Below are positions 34,351 to 44,993 of a DNA stretch of 64,000 bases, one piece after another (the stretch's first letter is position 1; each line of letters begins with the position of its first letter). A model generated the notes under the pieces. The model made no database searches. It had not been told where the DNA came from and saw nothing but the letters and a program-made list of their open reading frames with translations. Source of the DNA: Polytrichum commune (taxonomy: Eukaryota > Streptophyta > Polytrichopsida > Polytrichales > Polytrichaceae); assembly GCA_950295325.1 (NCBI GenBank), contig OX485807.1, positions 26,445,666 through 26,509,665 on the forward strand. The letters are read 5' to 3'. The position numbers and the translations under genes are program-made.

Positions 34351-34850
34351 TTTGTAACAAATACAATGTTCAAATGAGTGACATGTTTTTTGTAGAGTTT
34401 TAACTAAGTCTTTACTTCTTATCATCCCTATGTCAAATCCATTCCACAAATTAAGTTGTGGGCCAAATTGGATATTGGTTTTTGGGAAGAAGTGTTTTGA
34501 TTGTTTTTTGTATAATCTACTACTATTGATTTTGTAGCAACAACTATTAGCAATCCAAACATACAACAATTTTGAGTTTTTATATTCTATATTTGTGTAT
34601 TGTTGTGTTGGGTGTTCAAGGTGTGTGGGTGTTTTGATGAGATACATAAGGTTCCAATATGGAGAGGCATAAAAACATGGTGGTACTACTTTAGAGGTTG
34701 ATTTATCTTCATGTATGTTTTCATACCAACAACTTGAGTACCCTTTCCAAAGAGTGTGAGAGGAGACACGGTGAGAGGGTTTCCAATATGGGGCGGCTAC
34801 TATGAGCCAAAATACAAAGGCAAGGATGGTTGCATATGCAACCTTCATTC

Positions 34851-36300
34851 TACCACCTATCTTGACAAAGGAAATTGTTCTGTGACTACTTGTTATGTAT
34901 GTGCATCTAAATCTATGTGCAATGGGTGGTTAGGGATCTTACCTGAGATAGGATTGCGTCGTACAATGGCCCCCTCAACAAGTCTTAGTGTCTTGTGTGC
35001 TGGGTAGTAGTACCGTACTGGCAGGTGCACTGTCCCGCAGCCAGCAGCTCCAGTTTCAGCAGTCCCGTCTCGTTCAGCAGTTCTGTCCAGCAGTCCCGTC
35101 CCTCGGTCCCTCAGCAGGTCTGATTTGCTGTTGCCGCTCTCTGGTAGAGTTCCCAACTTGTCTGCCAATTTCGAAGCTCTGATCACTATTTTTCTCCTTT
35201 CTGCAGTATCCTGGGGTACTGTAGGCGTATCCCAGTAGTTTTTGTCCCGACATCATATTTACTGTGTTGCTGCTGTGTCCAACAGTTATGTACAGTTTTG
35301 CTCCTCCGGTGTTGTAGCTCGCTCTTCAACCACTCTCGGTGTCGCCTTCAGTGCTGCTACAATCGCCTGTGTTCGAAGCCTCCTTCTATGTTGTGGGTCT
35401 TGCTTTTGTTTGGAGTTGGAGATTGCTCCCCTTTGATGTAGATCTCGCCCTCTTTTGTCCCAGCAGCCGGTTTTATGTTAATGTGGTATACCAGATTTGA
35501 TTCGTTTCGGCTTGTTTTCGGTGTTGCCTCCGGCGCTTTTGCTTCTTCCACCTTCGACGCCTCCGCCGGAGCTTTCTTCGGCCCTGCAGATCTGTCTTCG
35601 GCACTGCAGATCTTCGGCACTGTGCCACCTTCAGCGCTGCTTATCTGCCTGTGATTGGAGCCTCCTTCTCTGTTGTGGACCGAGTCTGTGTTTGATGATG
35701 TAGTTCGTACCCCTTTGATGTGGATCTCGACCCCTACGCTGCAAATGTGCCTCCTGTGATGTAGATCTTGCCTCCTTATGTGCCGAAGGTCGCCTGCGTT
35801 TCTGTGGGTCGTTTTGTTGTGGTCCCGTTGCTGTAGATAGCTGTAGATCGTGTTGTTGTAGATTGTTGTGTGTTGCGTTGCTGTAGATCGCGTTGCCTTC
35901 TGCGGTGCCTCCTCCGATGCTTTAGATCTTCCTCCCCGTTGGTGTTGTATCGCACTTCTTCGGCTTCCTTCGGGCCTCCTGTGGTGTTGTGGATCTTTCC
36001 TCCTTCGGTGTCTCCTGCGGGTATGCGCTTGCTCCAGTAGTTTGCGCAGAGTACTAAGTGAGGAACTGGGTGTGCGTGTGGGGGTTTTATAGTGTGTGTT
36101 GCCGTCTTTGTTTACTGCAGGTGACCCTTCGGGTCGTGAGGAGGTGGGTGGCTAGGAGAGGGAGGGTTGGGGAGCAACAACATGTGCTACTTCGACCTTT
36201 CTCGCCCTCTCCCTACCTCCAACAGCCTCCTCTTCCCCGCAGCGCTTCCGCGTCCTCTAGCCGGAGCCCTCCATTTTGGCTGACCTATGTTTGTGTGATT
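34851..36300. other. GC-rich stretch, possibly the LINE 5' UTR
   Basis: Locally GC-rich DNA with repeated words (CAGCAGTCCCGTC near 35,050-35,100; GATGTAGATCT or GATGTGGATCTCG near 35,435-35,770; CTGTAGATCG near 35,830-35,890). Short frames on both strands are open because of composition and have no recognisable domain. Its position upstream of ORF1 on the minus strand makes a LINE 5' UTR/promoter the simplest reading. Confidence 0.4.
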
Positions 36301-36966
36301 TTGATTTAGCTAATTGCATTATGCGTCATAAACCTTGATAGTAATAGTGGCATGGTCCGATTTGGGTTCTCATAGATACTAATGAGAGCTTGTTGTTTTG
36401 CAAGATTATCTATTCTTCTTGACATGCGAAGTAACTCGGAAGAGTTTGACACATATTTCATATCATCTAATATAAGAGAACATGTAAATAATTAGCATGA
36501 ACGTATTAAAAGTATATGAACATGAACTATATGGTCTTATTGTGGGCACTTCCCATTCCACACAAAAAGTCAACGGTTGATTTAGACTAAGAAGTGTCTT
36601 GTCATGTTAGCAATTGTGAGTCATAAAGATTGTCGTTTCAAATTCTACAATCAAATTTGAAATGCCATAGTGAAGAATCTCACTCTCTTTTATTGATCAT
36701 ATAGGTTTATCCAAATGTGTTAATCGATGAATTTAAAACAATGTCTATGTGTCAAGCACACACTCCATCATAACATATGTCATTTTTGGTATGTATCCAT
36801 ATACCACTTAAATATTAGTGTCCCTTTAAGAGGAGTGACTATGCATTAAGACCCACATACCTTCACGTGTTTCTTCACATGATGTTTGCAGATAATTCTA
36901 CATACTTTGGGATAAGACCCTAATTTATTTTTTAGTATTTCTATTTCTGTATGATTTGTTTTACTA
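36301..36966. other. Intergenic, no gene seen
   Basis: AT-rich, nothing recognised. Confidence 0.5.
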
Positions 36967-37211
36967 CACTAAATGTTGTGTTTAAAGTCATCAGATAAGT
37001 TTACAAGTTTTGTCATGGATGAAATCATTGTCAATTATTGAAGCAACTTTTATTTAGCATCCTAAAATGCATGTATTGAAAAATTATCATGGATGATTGA
37101 AAGATGAGTGAAAATTCACTTAGGAAGTGAAAATAGTTGCAATATCGTAAATATAGAATGCCCAACTTTTTTAACAACGAATAACAAATAATGCTAGGTT
37201 TACTTTTAGTG
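36967..37211 (+). mobile_element. CACTAAAT-type MITE, copy b (245 bp)
   Basis: It begins CACTAAATGTTGTGTTTAA after a TA and ends TTACTTTTAGTG. Internal text (GTCATGGATGA, GAAAATTCACTTAGGAAGTG, AATAACAAATAATGCTAGG) parallels copies at 15,577 and 39,554. Confidence 0.7.
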
Positions 37212-38468
37212 TTGGTGGACACCCCATGGGTTGTTTACAATTGGTAATAAGCAAAACACATAGAATTGGTGGCACTAAATACAATATGTAGTGGAGTCCA
37301 TGGCAATGTTGTGATTCTTCTTCTTTCTTGATGGAATAAGAGAGGTGAATGCGTTTTGATTCTAATAATGGGGCCCATAAGCCCACTCACGGTAGGGGGT
37401 CGGCCTACATATCATTTAGCACAATTTGATATCAATGAACTGACCCATAACCCTTATTATCCCTATGATTTTTTGTATTTTCAAGATGAGTTATAAAATG
37501 AGCTTTGCAACCTTGCTTTATGAAACATTCGTGAAGCAAAATTGTTGACACAAAGTCGATTGACACATTTGTATGATTGGACCTTTTATATTTGGTAGTC
37601 ATCAACTTCATAAATAAAATTAGGCATCATCTCACTCAATTTTGATATTGATGTCATCTCTACCATCTACCTAATACAATCTCATGCAACTCTCAATCCT
37701 TGTATTTTGTTAGCAAATAAACCTCCCAAGAGTAGCAAGAAGACTTACGAGCGGTAAATACATAACGATTCATTTCAATGTGCACATGTGTCGTAATTGT
37801 AAGAGCTATATTGTGTAGGTGGATCAATTCACTTGCTTCACATCCTTTGAAGGCTCCCCACATGTGGAGAACAAACAAGAGATTCAATTATATAGTATCC
37901 ACAGCCTTATCTATGTTGGAGTCTCCATTCAATTATTTATGTCATGGTGTACTAAACTATATACTTGCCGTTCGTGCACATAGGTTATGCTATGTCTCCA
38001 CTTGGTTTTTTATTTACTGGCAGACCATGTAACATAGTATCCTATGTGTCTACTGTGTCCTTAGTTTTAGATCTCCAAAGTGGGGTACAAACCTAAATAT
38101 ATGCACCTAGTTTACAACCCACTTGCACATGACAATTGTCTAACGTTAAAGGACCCTCCCGCAAGTTGAGGAACCAGCTTGTGCACTCCAATGTTGGACA
38201 AACAAGAACGTTCAACTACCAAAACATTTGACAACTCTTAAAACATAAAAATATGAAAGACCAAGTTACCATCTTCATCACAAATCTTGGCTTGTGATTG
38301 GTGACAATTATACCGGTTTCTCATTCTTGTGTATGAATCACGACTTTCTACCATAACACTTTACCCAAATGCTGGGTGTCTTGAAAGCTTCTCTGCACTC
38401 ACACACGCGAGGCTAATTTTTAAAATGACAAAATGTTCGACATTCGCCCATGTGTGAGTGGGGTATTA
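37212..38468. other. Intergenic, no gene seen
   Basis: AT-rich. No conserved frames. Confidence 0.5.
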
Positions 38469-38966
38469 GGGCCACTTCATACACGAGACTGAGAGCCCGT
38501 GACCATTACACTTCAAGCACTCTCATTGGTGGAAAAGGCGGAGCCGGTCCAAGTTCGCTTCAAACTACGCTTGAGGGACCGACGGATTATGTGAATGCGA
38601 GATGGATGTAAAGTCTACATGGATTCCTACATGGCATCGAACGGATCATGTTTCATGGTCATTGGACTATTTTCAAAAACCATCTCTTGGAGGTAGGCCT
38701 AACACAAAACAAAGAGATCATGGCACTTTGAATGCTCACAATCGTTGGTTTATTTTAATTTATCATGTGTGGGGACCCACATGAATAGAAATTCATTGGA
38801 ATAGCATTTGATTGAGGGCCCAATCACATATGGCTTCACACTCCACTTGAGGACATGTTACCACACTACATGATTTTGGAGGTGTCTTGGGACGGCCTTT
38901 GGACAATTTCTTTTGGGCTCTCACAATTTCATGGTCATGGCTCTTGGCTCGTGTGTGAAGTGGCCC
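38469..38966. mobile_element. PIF/Harbinger-like MITE (498 bp)
   Basis: The left end GGGCCACTTCATACACGAG is inverted at the right as GGGCCACTTCACACACGAG, with homology continuing through AGAGCC and TGACCAT. Flanks are TTA (left) and TAA (right), consistent with a once-identical 3-bp TWA duplication. Confidence 0.7.
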
Positions 38967-38984
38967 TAAGATCCAAGTATTCCC

Positions 38985-39112
38985 AAGTCAAATTGGTTAC
39001 ATGTTGATCTCTTTAAAAACTTATTCTATAGAGTCCTAGAATGATTAACAATTTGCCTAAAGTCTCAAGCTTAAACCTTTTATCTCTCAAACTCAACCGG
39101 CCCATTTGTAGC
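38985..39112 (+). repeat. Dispersed ~130-bp repeat, single copy of the 42/43-kb arms
   Basis: GGTTACATGTTGAT, TATTCTATAGAGTCCTAGAATGAT and TCTCAAACTCAACCGG correspond in order to 43,175-43,320, and inversely to 41,990-42,135. Confidence 0.7.
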
Positions 39113-39114
39113 TA

Positions 39115-39330
39115 CACTAAATATGATATTTAGTGTGACTTACTATTTGAATTTACGCAATGCTATATCTATTTACAATACAACTCATATTTTACCAATA
39201 AATGTTAAATTGGTAGTTTGGATATTATAGAACTTTGACATCTTTACTTGGTAAAAGAAAATTCAATAGTAAAAACATATAGCACCGTGTAAATCCAAAT
39301 AGTAAGTCACATTAAATGTTGTATTTGGTG
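39115..39330. mobile_element. CACTAAAT-type MITE, copy c (216 bp, TA duplication)
   Basis: Inverted repeats of ~55 bp: CACTAAATAT/G/ATATTTAGTG then TGACTTACTATTTGAATTTA on the left, and the complement of CACCAAATACAACATTTAAT then GTGACTTACTATTTGGATTT on the right. TA flanks both sides (39,113-39,114 and 39,331-39,332), as for Tc1/mariner-type elements. Confidence 0.85.
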
Positions 39331-39553
39331 TAGTGGATGGCTCTCCCTGTTTTTAAATTGAGCAGATCAAAACCCAAGTGTTGCCTAATGCCCAATGTCC
39401 AATGTGCACCTTCACTCACCAAGATGTGCACAACTATGTTATTGAGCATAGTAAGATATTATAGGAGAACCACCCTAAACATTGTGTTTAGTGTCACCTA
39501 TTTTGTTTGCCTTGCTCAATATTAAACGTAAATGGCCCATGTAGTGTCACAGA

Positions 39554-40875
39554 CACTAAATGTAAATCTAACATTATTTGTCATTTCTCATACAAAATTT
39601 AGGGCATCGTTGATTTATAGTTATTGTCACTTACTAAGTGATTTTTCATCCAAAACACAATCATCCTTGACAATGTTTCATTCACAGGGAGGGGGGTGGA
39701 CTCGTCGTTCAACGTATGAAGTAATGAGAGTGTAATAAGGGGTATTACTTGAGGCATTAATGTACATAGTATATGTACGGGAGATGTATTGTTTATCTTT
39801 AGTGTGTACATTTAGAAAGGCTATCCAAAATTTGGAAGTGAATGTACAAAAGATGGGTCTAAGGATTAGATCAAGATTTGATAATAGATGGGTTAGTTTC
39901 ATCCAATTCATGTTTTCATATGTTATTGCCATATGGTAATGTCCTCAATGACTACCTTGTCGATTCTTGTTAAGGTTTGCATTTGGATTCTAGGTTTCAC
40001 AAATTGAAGGCTCTTGGATCGCTCACGTGCTCCCTTGAGTTTTCCTCTTTGAATTGTTTCTAAGTCATTGTGCTCTTGCCTTTGTTTGTTTGATGCAATT
40101 ATTGAGTTAAATGCTATGGAGGAAATTTTTTTTTAACAACTTTCTCATTAGAAAGTGAAAGTGGGTTGTGTAAGTAATAAAGGTCTATTTAATTCATGAA
40201 TTTTGTTTTGTACATGTAGGGAAGGCATTTATCATATTAAATTGAAAAGCTTAGTATAAATACATGAGTCTATTTTCTAGCATACCATTAGTACGTATAT
40301 ATTTTGTTTTCTTTATAAACTTGTCGTATGTTGGGGTTTTAATGTCATAGTGACCCATGCACGTCATTTAGGTTTCCAATGAAGAGTCCTCAACCGGGGA
40401 TATCATTACTTAATTGCTAGGATGCAAAAATACCAAACTTTGATCCAAGAATTGACATAAATATCATTGACATTCTCGGGGGGGTTCATTGGCGAAAATC
40501 GTAGAACAACGTGCGATAAAAAATAGGGTCTAATATATTCATTGTAGATAAATTTTGTAAAAAACTTACATATAATATAGGGGGTTTTTAAATAATGAAA
40601 AAAGATTACATGTAAAATATCATCACATGTAAAATACCATCACACCTTTATTTTGAAAAATACCATACCTTATAATATTTTCTGCAAGGTAAATAGCCCC
40701 CCAATAAATAGGTCCCGAACGCACATGTATGCAAAATATAAGAGGGAGTGAACCCCCTGAGTTGACATTTCAATCTTCCATGACAATGCTTGTAAACTTA
40801 TTCATAGAAAACTTCATTAGAAAAGTTATCATGATGATGTAAAATACCATATGACACTAAATACAATATTTAGTG
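39554..40875 (-). mobile_element. CACTAAAT-type element, long copy (1.3 kb), hosting MITE copy 4
   Basis: Read on the minus strand it starts CACTAAATATTGTATTTAG, TGTCATATGGTATTTTA, as in the copy at 15,577. It ends (39,554 side) with GATGAAAAATCACTTAGTAA, AATGACAAATAATGTTAGAT and CATTTAGTG. MITE copy 4 is inserted at 40,475. The remaining extra interior (39,700-40,460) is unexplained, with no recognisable transposase. Confidence 0.6.
40475..40761 (+). mobile_element. MITE, CTC-G family, copy 4 (287 bp)
   Basis: It starts CTCGGGGGGGTTCATTGG and ends AGTGAACCCCCTGAG, flanked by a perfect 8-bp duplication TTGACATT (40,467-40,474 and 40,762-40,769). It lies inside the long CACTAAAT element. Confidence 0.92.
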
Positions 40876-41245
40876 TACATCTTGAGCAATTTTATCATCT
40901 AGAGATTTTTACGTTTCTTCAAGAAACATTTACTGTAAATCAAGAAAATGGAACTGAGTCTTCATTTTTATTTCATATGTTTTGAGACACAATACGAATT
41001 AGTTATGAGTTTCAAAGTGTTATGCTAGGTTGATCTATGATGGACCTAATGACACGTCATATTATATTTCAAGTAGACCCATTCATAGAGAGTAGTGATT
41101 TGCCATTGGTGTCTATAACTATAGGATATTCCACCTCCAAGTTTATCTTTAAACATTCATCATGTGTCTTCAAGGAACCGACTCCTAGTGAGCTTACTAC
41201 ACACTAACTTGGCTTTAAATACCATCACATAACATTAGTCAATGA

Positions 41246-41352
41246 CGTGGGCCCTCAAAATATAATAGTGAGATCGTGGGAGTTTAATCTGTATCCGAGT
41301 CTCCATGCACATCTTTTTGAGCACCTCAATGTCGTATTTTGAGGGCCCACGG
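41246..41352. repeat. Small inverted-repeat element (107 bp)
   Basis: CGTGGGCCCTCAAAATA (41,246-41,262) is repeated inverted at 41,336-41,352. No convincing flanking duplication was seen. Confidence 0.55.
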
Positions 41353-42191
41353 AACGAGAGTTGTACACTGAGAAATGTAATGCACCATGTGTCTTGAGTC
41401 CGACACCCTAGCCACCAATCATAGCAAAGGAGTAGGAAGGAACTATTTTGTCCATTAAATTATGCTTGTCAAAAGTAGAGATATTGTGTCCTTATTTCTT
41501 GTTCTTGCCTCTCCAATGTAAGTGCTTTTAGATTTCCTTCATGGAGATGGGCTCCACCTAGCTTGGAAACCTCCCCCTCCCTCGTTACATTAAGAGTCGG
41601 TTCATGTGGGGTCCCATGTCCCATGTCCCAAATCCCACTCATGTTAGAGAGTCCCAACATAGAGACCAAGTCCCAACTCTTGAGCTTCAAGAAATTATTA
41701 AATTATGATTAATTATCATTGGAGTTGGATCTCGATTATTTTATGCAAAAATAATTTGCAAGACTTGGGCTGAGAGTTGGGTCTAGCTTTTTGCTCGACC
41801 CAACACTCAACACATCTCCCAAGCCTCACCTCCAAGAAGTTGTTGCCATGAAGGCACCATGTCATTTTTGGGACTTAGGACTTGGGACACCGTGTGAAGT
41901 GGTAAGTCCCAACTTCCATGCTACCAACAATTGAGATTGCACGGATTGACCTCAAGTGACTTGGGGACCTATGTCTAGGATGAATTAGTTACAAATGAAC
42001 CGGTTGAATTGTAGAAATAACATGTTGAAGTTGGAGACTTCATGATACTTACCGATCATTTTAGAGGAATCTATAGAATATACCTTAAATGAATAAAAAC
42101 ACAATCAGAAGATGCCAACATGTAACCGGCTGGATTTAGAATCACTAGGATCTTGACCGACTATGCCCAAAAACTTCCCGGGCATTGTTGG

Positions 42192-42513
42192 GCACTCTGT
42201 ATGTTTGATAAATTTCATTTGACGTTCAACTTCAAATCCAAAGTGCCACGCGACGTTTTCAAAAATGAAAATGGATGTCAACTGACATCAACATTTTCCT
42301 CTAAATGATCACCTCAATGTCACATGCCTAATAATACGTGTCATTTCAATTTCTAAAGTGTCAATTGTCGTGTTGTGTTTTTTTCGCTCACAAGTCGCAC
42401 TCCATGTCAAAATCTAAATGGTGCGTGTCAATTGACGTGCAATGTAATTTTGTGCAAGTTTTTACATGTCAAACGTCAAAAACTTGCAAAAACTTTGTCA
42501 AAACTACACACTG
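42192..42513. mobile_element. hAT-like MITE, copy B (322 bp)
   Basis: Homologous along its length, in reverse, to 17,635-17,954. The right end is TACACACTG and the left end a decayed CACTCTGTATGTTTGAT. Flanking 8-mers TTGTTGGG and CTGGTGGG match at 6 of 8. Confidence 0.7.
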
Positions 42514-42644
42514 CTGGTGGGGGCACGCGTCCTTAGAAAGTGTCTGTATTTCTCAAGACGAGGTCAAGGGAGGCGAATCCCGAGCTGTAACATGACACCG
42601 CGTTCAAACTACGCTACCATGGGGGGAAGAAACCCAAAAAATAG

Positions 42645-43163
42645 GTGACTTACACTCCAAGTTTTGGGCGTTGGGGACGGGGACTCAGCGAGCCACGTCT
42701 TCTTCTTCTTCGTCTTCTTCTTGCTGCCATAGCCATAGCTTTCTTGAGTCTTGCTGCTGCTTCCTCTCGTTGTCCACCATTACCGCCCAAGTCTGGTAGA
42801 GCATCTCTTCCTGCTGCTGCTGCTTCTAGTTGTTCACCATTAACGCCCAAGTCTGGTGGAGGATCTCTTCCTGCTGCTGCCTCTCGTTGTCCACCATTAG
42901 CGCCCAAGTCTGGTAGAGGATCTCTTCCTGCTGCTGCTGCTTCTCGTTGTCCACCATTAACGCTCAAGTCTGGTGGAGGATCTCTTCCTGCTGCTGCTGC
43001 CTCTCGTTGTCCACCATTAGCGACCAAGTCTGGTGGAGGATCTCTTCCTGCTGCTGCTGCCCGTCGTTGTCCACAATTAGCGCTCAAGTCTGGTGGAGGA
43101 TCTCTTCCTACTGCTGCCGCAGTGATCGGGGAGATTGTTGGGCATAATCGGTGGAGATCCTAG
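42645..43163 (+). CDS. Doubtful ORF over a 57-60-bp GC-rich minisatellite
   Basis: A 172-codon frame opens with a hydrophobic Leu/Ala stretch that could act as a signal peptide (RLLLLRLLLAAIAIAFLSLA). It then consists of six units of about 20 residues: CPPL, two or three variable residues, KSGGGSLPAAAASR. At DNA level this is a minisatellite (CTTCCTGCTGCTGC, CGTTGTCCACCATTAGCG, CAAGTCTGGTGGAGGATCTC) from ~42,768 to ~43,130. The opposite strand is also open for 145 codons, so openness alone proves nothing. No family recognised. Confidence 0.35.
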   Translation: MTYTPSFGRWGRGLSEPRLLLLRLLLAAIAIAFLSLAAASSRCPPLPPKSGRASLPAAAASSCSPLTPKSGGGSLPAAASRCPPLAPKSGRGSLPAAAASRCPPLTLKSGGGSLPAAAASRCPPLATKSGGGSLPAAAARRCPQLALKSGGGSLPTAAAVIGEIVGHNRWRS

Positions 43164-43327
43164 TGTTTGCAAGTCCAACCGGTTACATGTTGATGGCATC
43201 CTTCGGTTTTCCTTCATTAAATTGGGGAGTATTCTATAAAATCCTCTAGAATGATCGGTAATTTTCCTGTAGTCTTGAACTTCAACCGGTTATTTCTCAA
43301 ACTCAACTGGTTCATCTGTAACTAATT

Positions 43328-44993
43328 GCGGGTTCTCCCCGATCATAGTGCTGCCGCCTCTTCACGCCTCCTAAGGTACGTGGGTGCAATTTGGTTCCCT
43401 GTTTTCGTGTTCTGCAGCTTCTGCCGTTTTGATTCACACAACATAACTTGTCTTGCATGAGCAGAGCTTCGACGAAGCATGAGCAGAACTCAGAACCAGA
43501 ATCGGACCTCCCCCTGTGTTTTGTGATGGTTACCGAAAGTGCGTGTTTCTTGATTTCGTGAGTGAAATATAAGGTCCTCCCAATTGTGTGTTGTAGTTGA
43601 TCAAATCCGAAGCCATACTAGTTCAATCTCTTTTAAGGTTGTGGTTGTTTTATGGCAGATGTTCTTTGATCTCTCCGAACCAAATATAGGGGTTCAATCA
43701 AGAAAAGTAACCGAATACCACCCGCACACCTTAGTGAGGCAGGGGTTCATTGTTCCGATGCTTGGAGTCATGCATGGTGTTGTGGGTTTCTTTGGGAGCC
43801 GTTATTCCATGCCGGATCAGTGGACATAGGGTAGAGGGAAAGAACATCAACTCTTTTGCACGTTTCAAAAGTTGCTTTGATTAGTTGGATCCATGATTTG
43901 GTATATCAAGATGAAGCTGAAGCTAAAAGAACTTCGAGGAAGCACCCATTGGACTGCAAATTCACAATTTTGCCGGTGGTGGGTTTTGTGAGTATAGGGA
44001 TTTGGTTGATGTTTTGAGTTGGGCAGTGGTTGTTCCTAGGCAGAATCTGTTGGAGCAAATGAGAACATATGTTATAAAAATAATAGGGAGTCCGTGAAGA
44101 ATGATGCCATGTCATGAGAGGTTGGAGGTGAATTTGAAGGGCGATATTGACACAGAAACACCATCTTCATAGGTATGTATGATCTATTCCAAGAGTTCCA
44201 TAACTTTCTCAAAGCCAAGGTTGCTACTTGTGACATAAATTTAAATTTGTTTTGGGGTATATAGTGGTAAATGGTTTTATTTTTACTTTTATTTTGTTAT
44301 AAAATAATAATAAATTGAAAAAACATTTCTACTAACCCCCACATGAGCTATTGTTGGTAGAGTTATTACATCTTTCGTGAAGATTGGATTCAATAATATG
44401 GAAGGGTTGTGTAATACTATGCACAACCATTTACAAAAGCTTAGTAAAAAATTATGAAATATGCATATGAGAAGGTGTGCATTATCCATTAATTTTAAGA
44501 GAGTTTTTTATCTATTTCCTATGAATGAAATACATACACGTATTGAAAAAGTATGAATTTGAAATATTTATTGAAGTGTTTTGCTTAAGTTTGGTAAGTC
44601 TTATTAGATGTCCATAGAGTCTAAAGAGTGTATTTCCAATGGATGACAAATGTCCGTAATGAAGATATATTATAGTTGAGATCGAGTCGAGGGACATTAT
44701 GTCCCAACTTATTTAATGTACTATTATTTTTTGTATTTAGTTCAATTGATTTAAAAATATGAATATCACAAATTCCAATATGATTTCGATCCCTGTATGA
44801 TTTGATACCAATGTCTACACAAAGAGTATTGTGCAGCTCATTTTTAAAGTACGGGTTGCCTCTTTATTGCATTAATACACAAGTGTGTGGATTCATAGGT
44901 ATTGTGCTGCAAACTTTGACTTTATCATCACAAATCTTCATACAAAAAGTCAAATATCAAAACAACGAATTTTCTTGTTGTAACACTTCCAAA
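43328..44993. other. 5' flank of the receptor gene, no other gene seen
   Basis: It contains short plus-strand frames (43,584-43,829 and others) with no recognisable domain, then AT-rich DNA. The 5' UTR and promoter of the receptor gene probably lie here, but no clear TATA box could be fixed. Confidence 0.45.

Larger units (their letters stand above)
22930..34850 (-). mobile_element. Large, nearly complete but mutated LINE (non-LTR retrotransposon)
   Basis: Two ORFs are recognisable on the minus strand: ORF1 (34,350-32,801) and a very long ORF2 (31,574-22,972). ORF2 carries an N-terminal extension, APE endonuclease, RT, a long post-RT region, RNase H, a CCHC knuckle and a conserved C-terminal tail. 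An extra ~1.4-kb segment (about 26,160-27,600) lies between the RT thumb and the post-RT region. A GC-rich stretch up to ~36,300 may be its 5' UTR. Several stops and frameshifts make this copy non-autonomous. The fragment at 11.0-11.8 kb belongs to the same family. Confidence 0.9.
41983..43327. mobile_element. ~1.35-kb inverted-repeat structure enclosing a GC-rich ORF
   Basis: The left arm (41,983-42,135; GTTACAAATGAACCGGTTGA, TACCGATCATTTTAGAGGA, CATGTAACCGG) is inverted at 43,172-43,327. One further arm-like copy stands alone at 38,985. Between the arms lie a hAT-like MITE and a GC-rich minisatellite ORF. Long inverted arms around captured coding-like DNA recall Pack-MULEs or foldback elements, but no 9-bp duplication was found. 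Confidence 0.5.

Noticed and set aside
34988-36309. Several short frames on both strands in the GC-rich stretch
   Set aside because: No conserved domain; overlapping open frames on both strands indicate composition, probably LINE 5' UTR.
42650-43087. 145-codon minus-strand frame over the minisatellite
   Set aside because: Both strands are open because the 60-bp unit is a multiple of three without stops; no family recognised.
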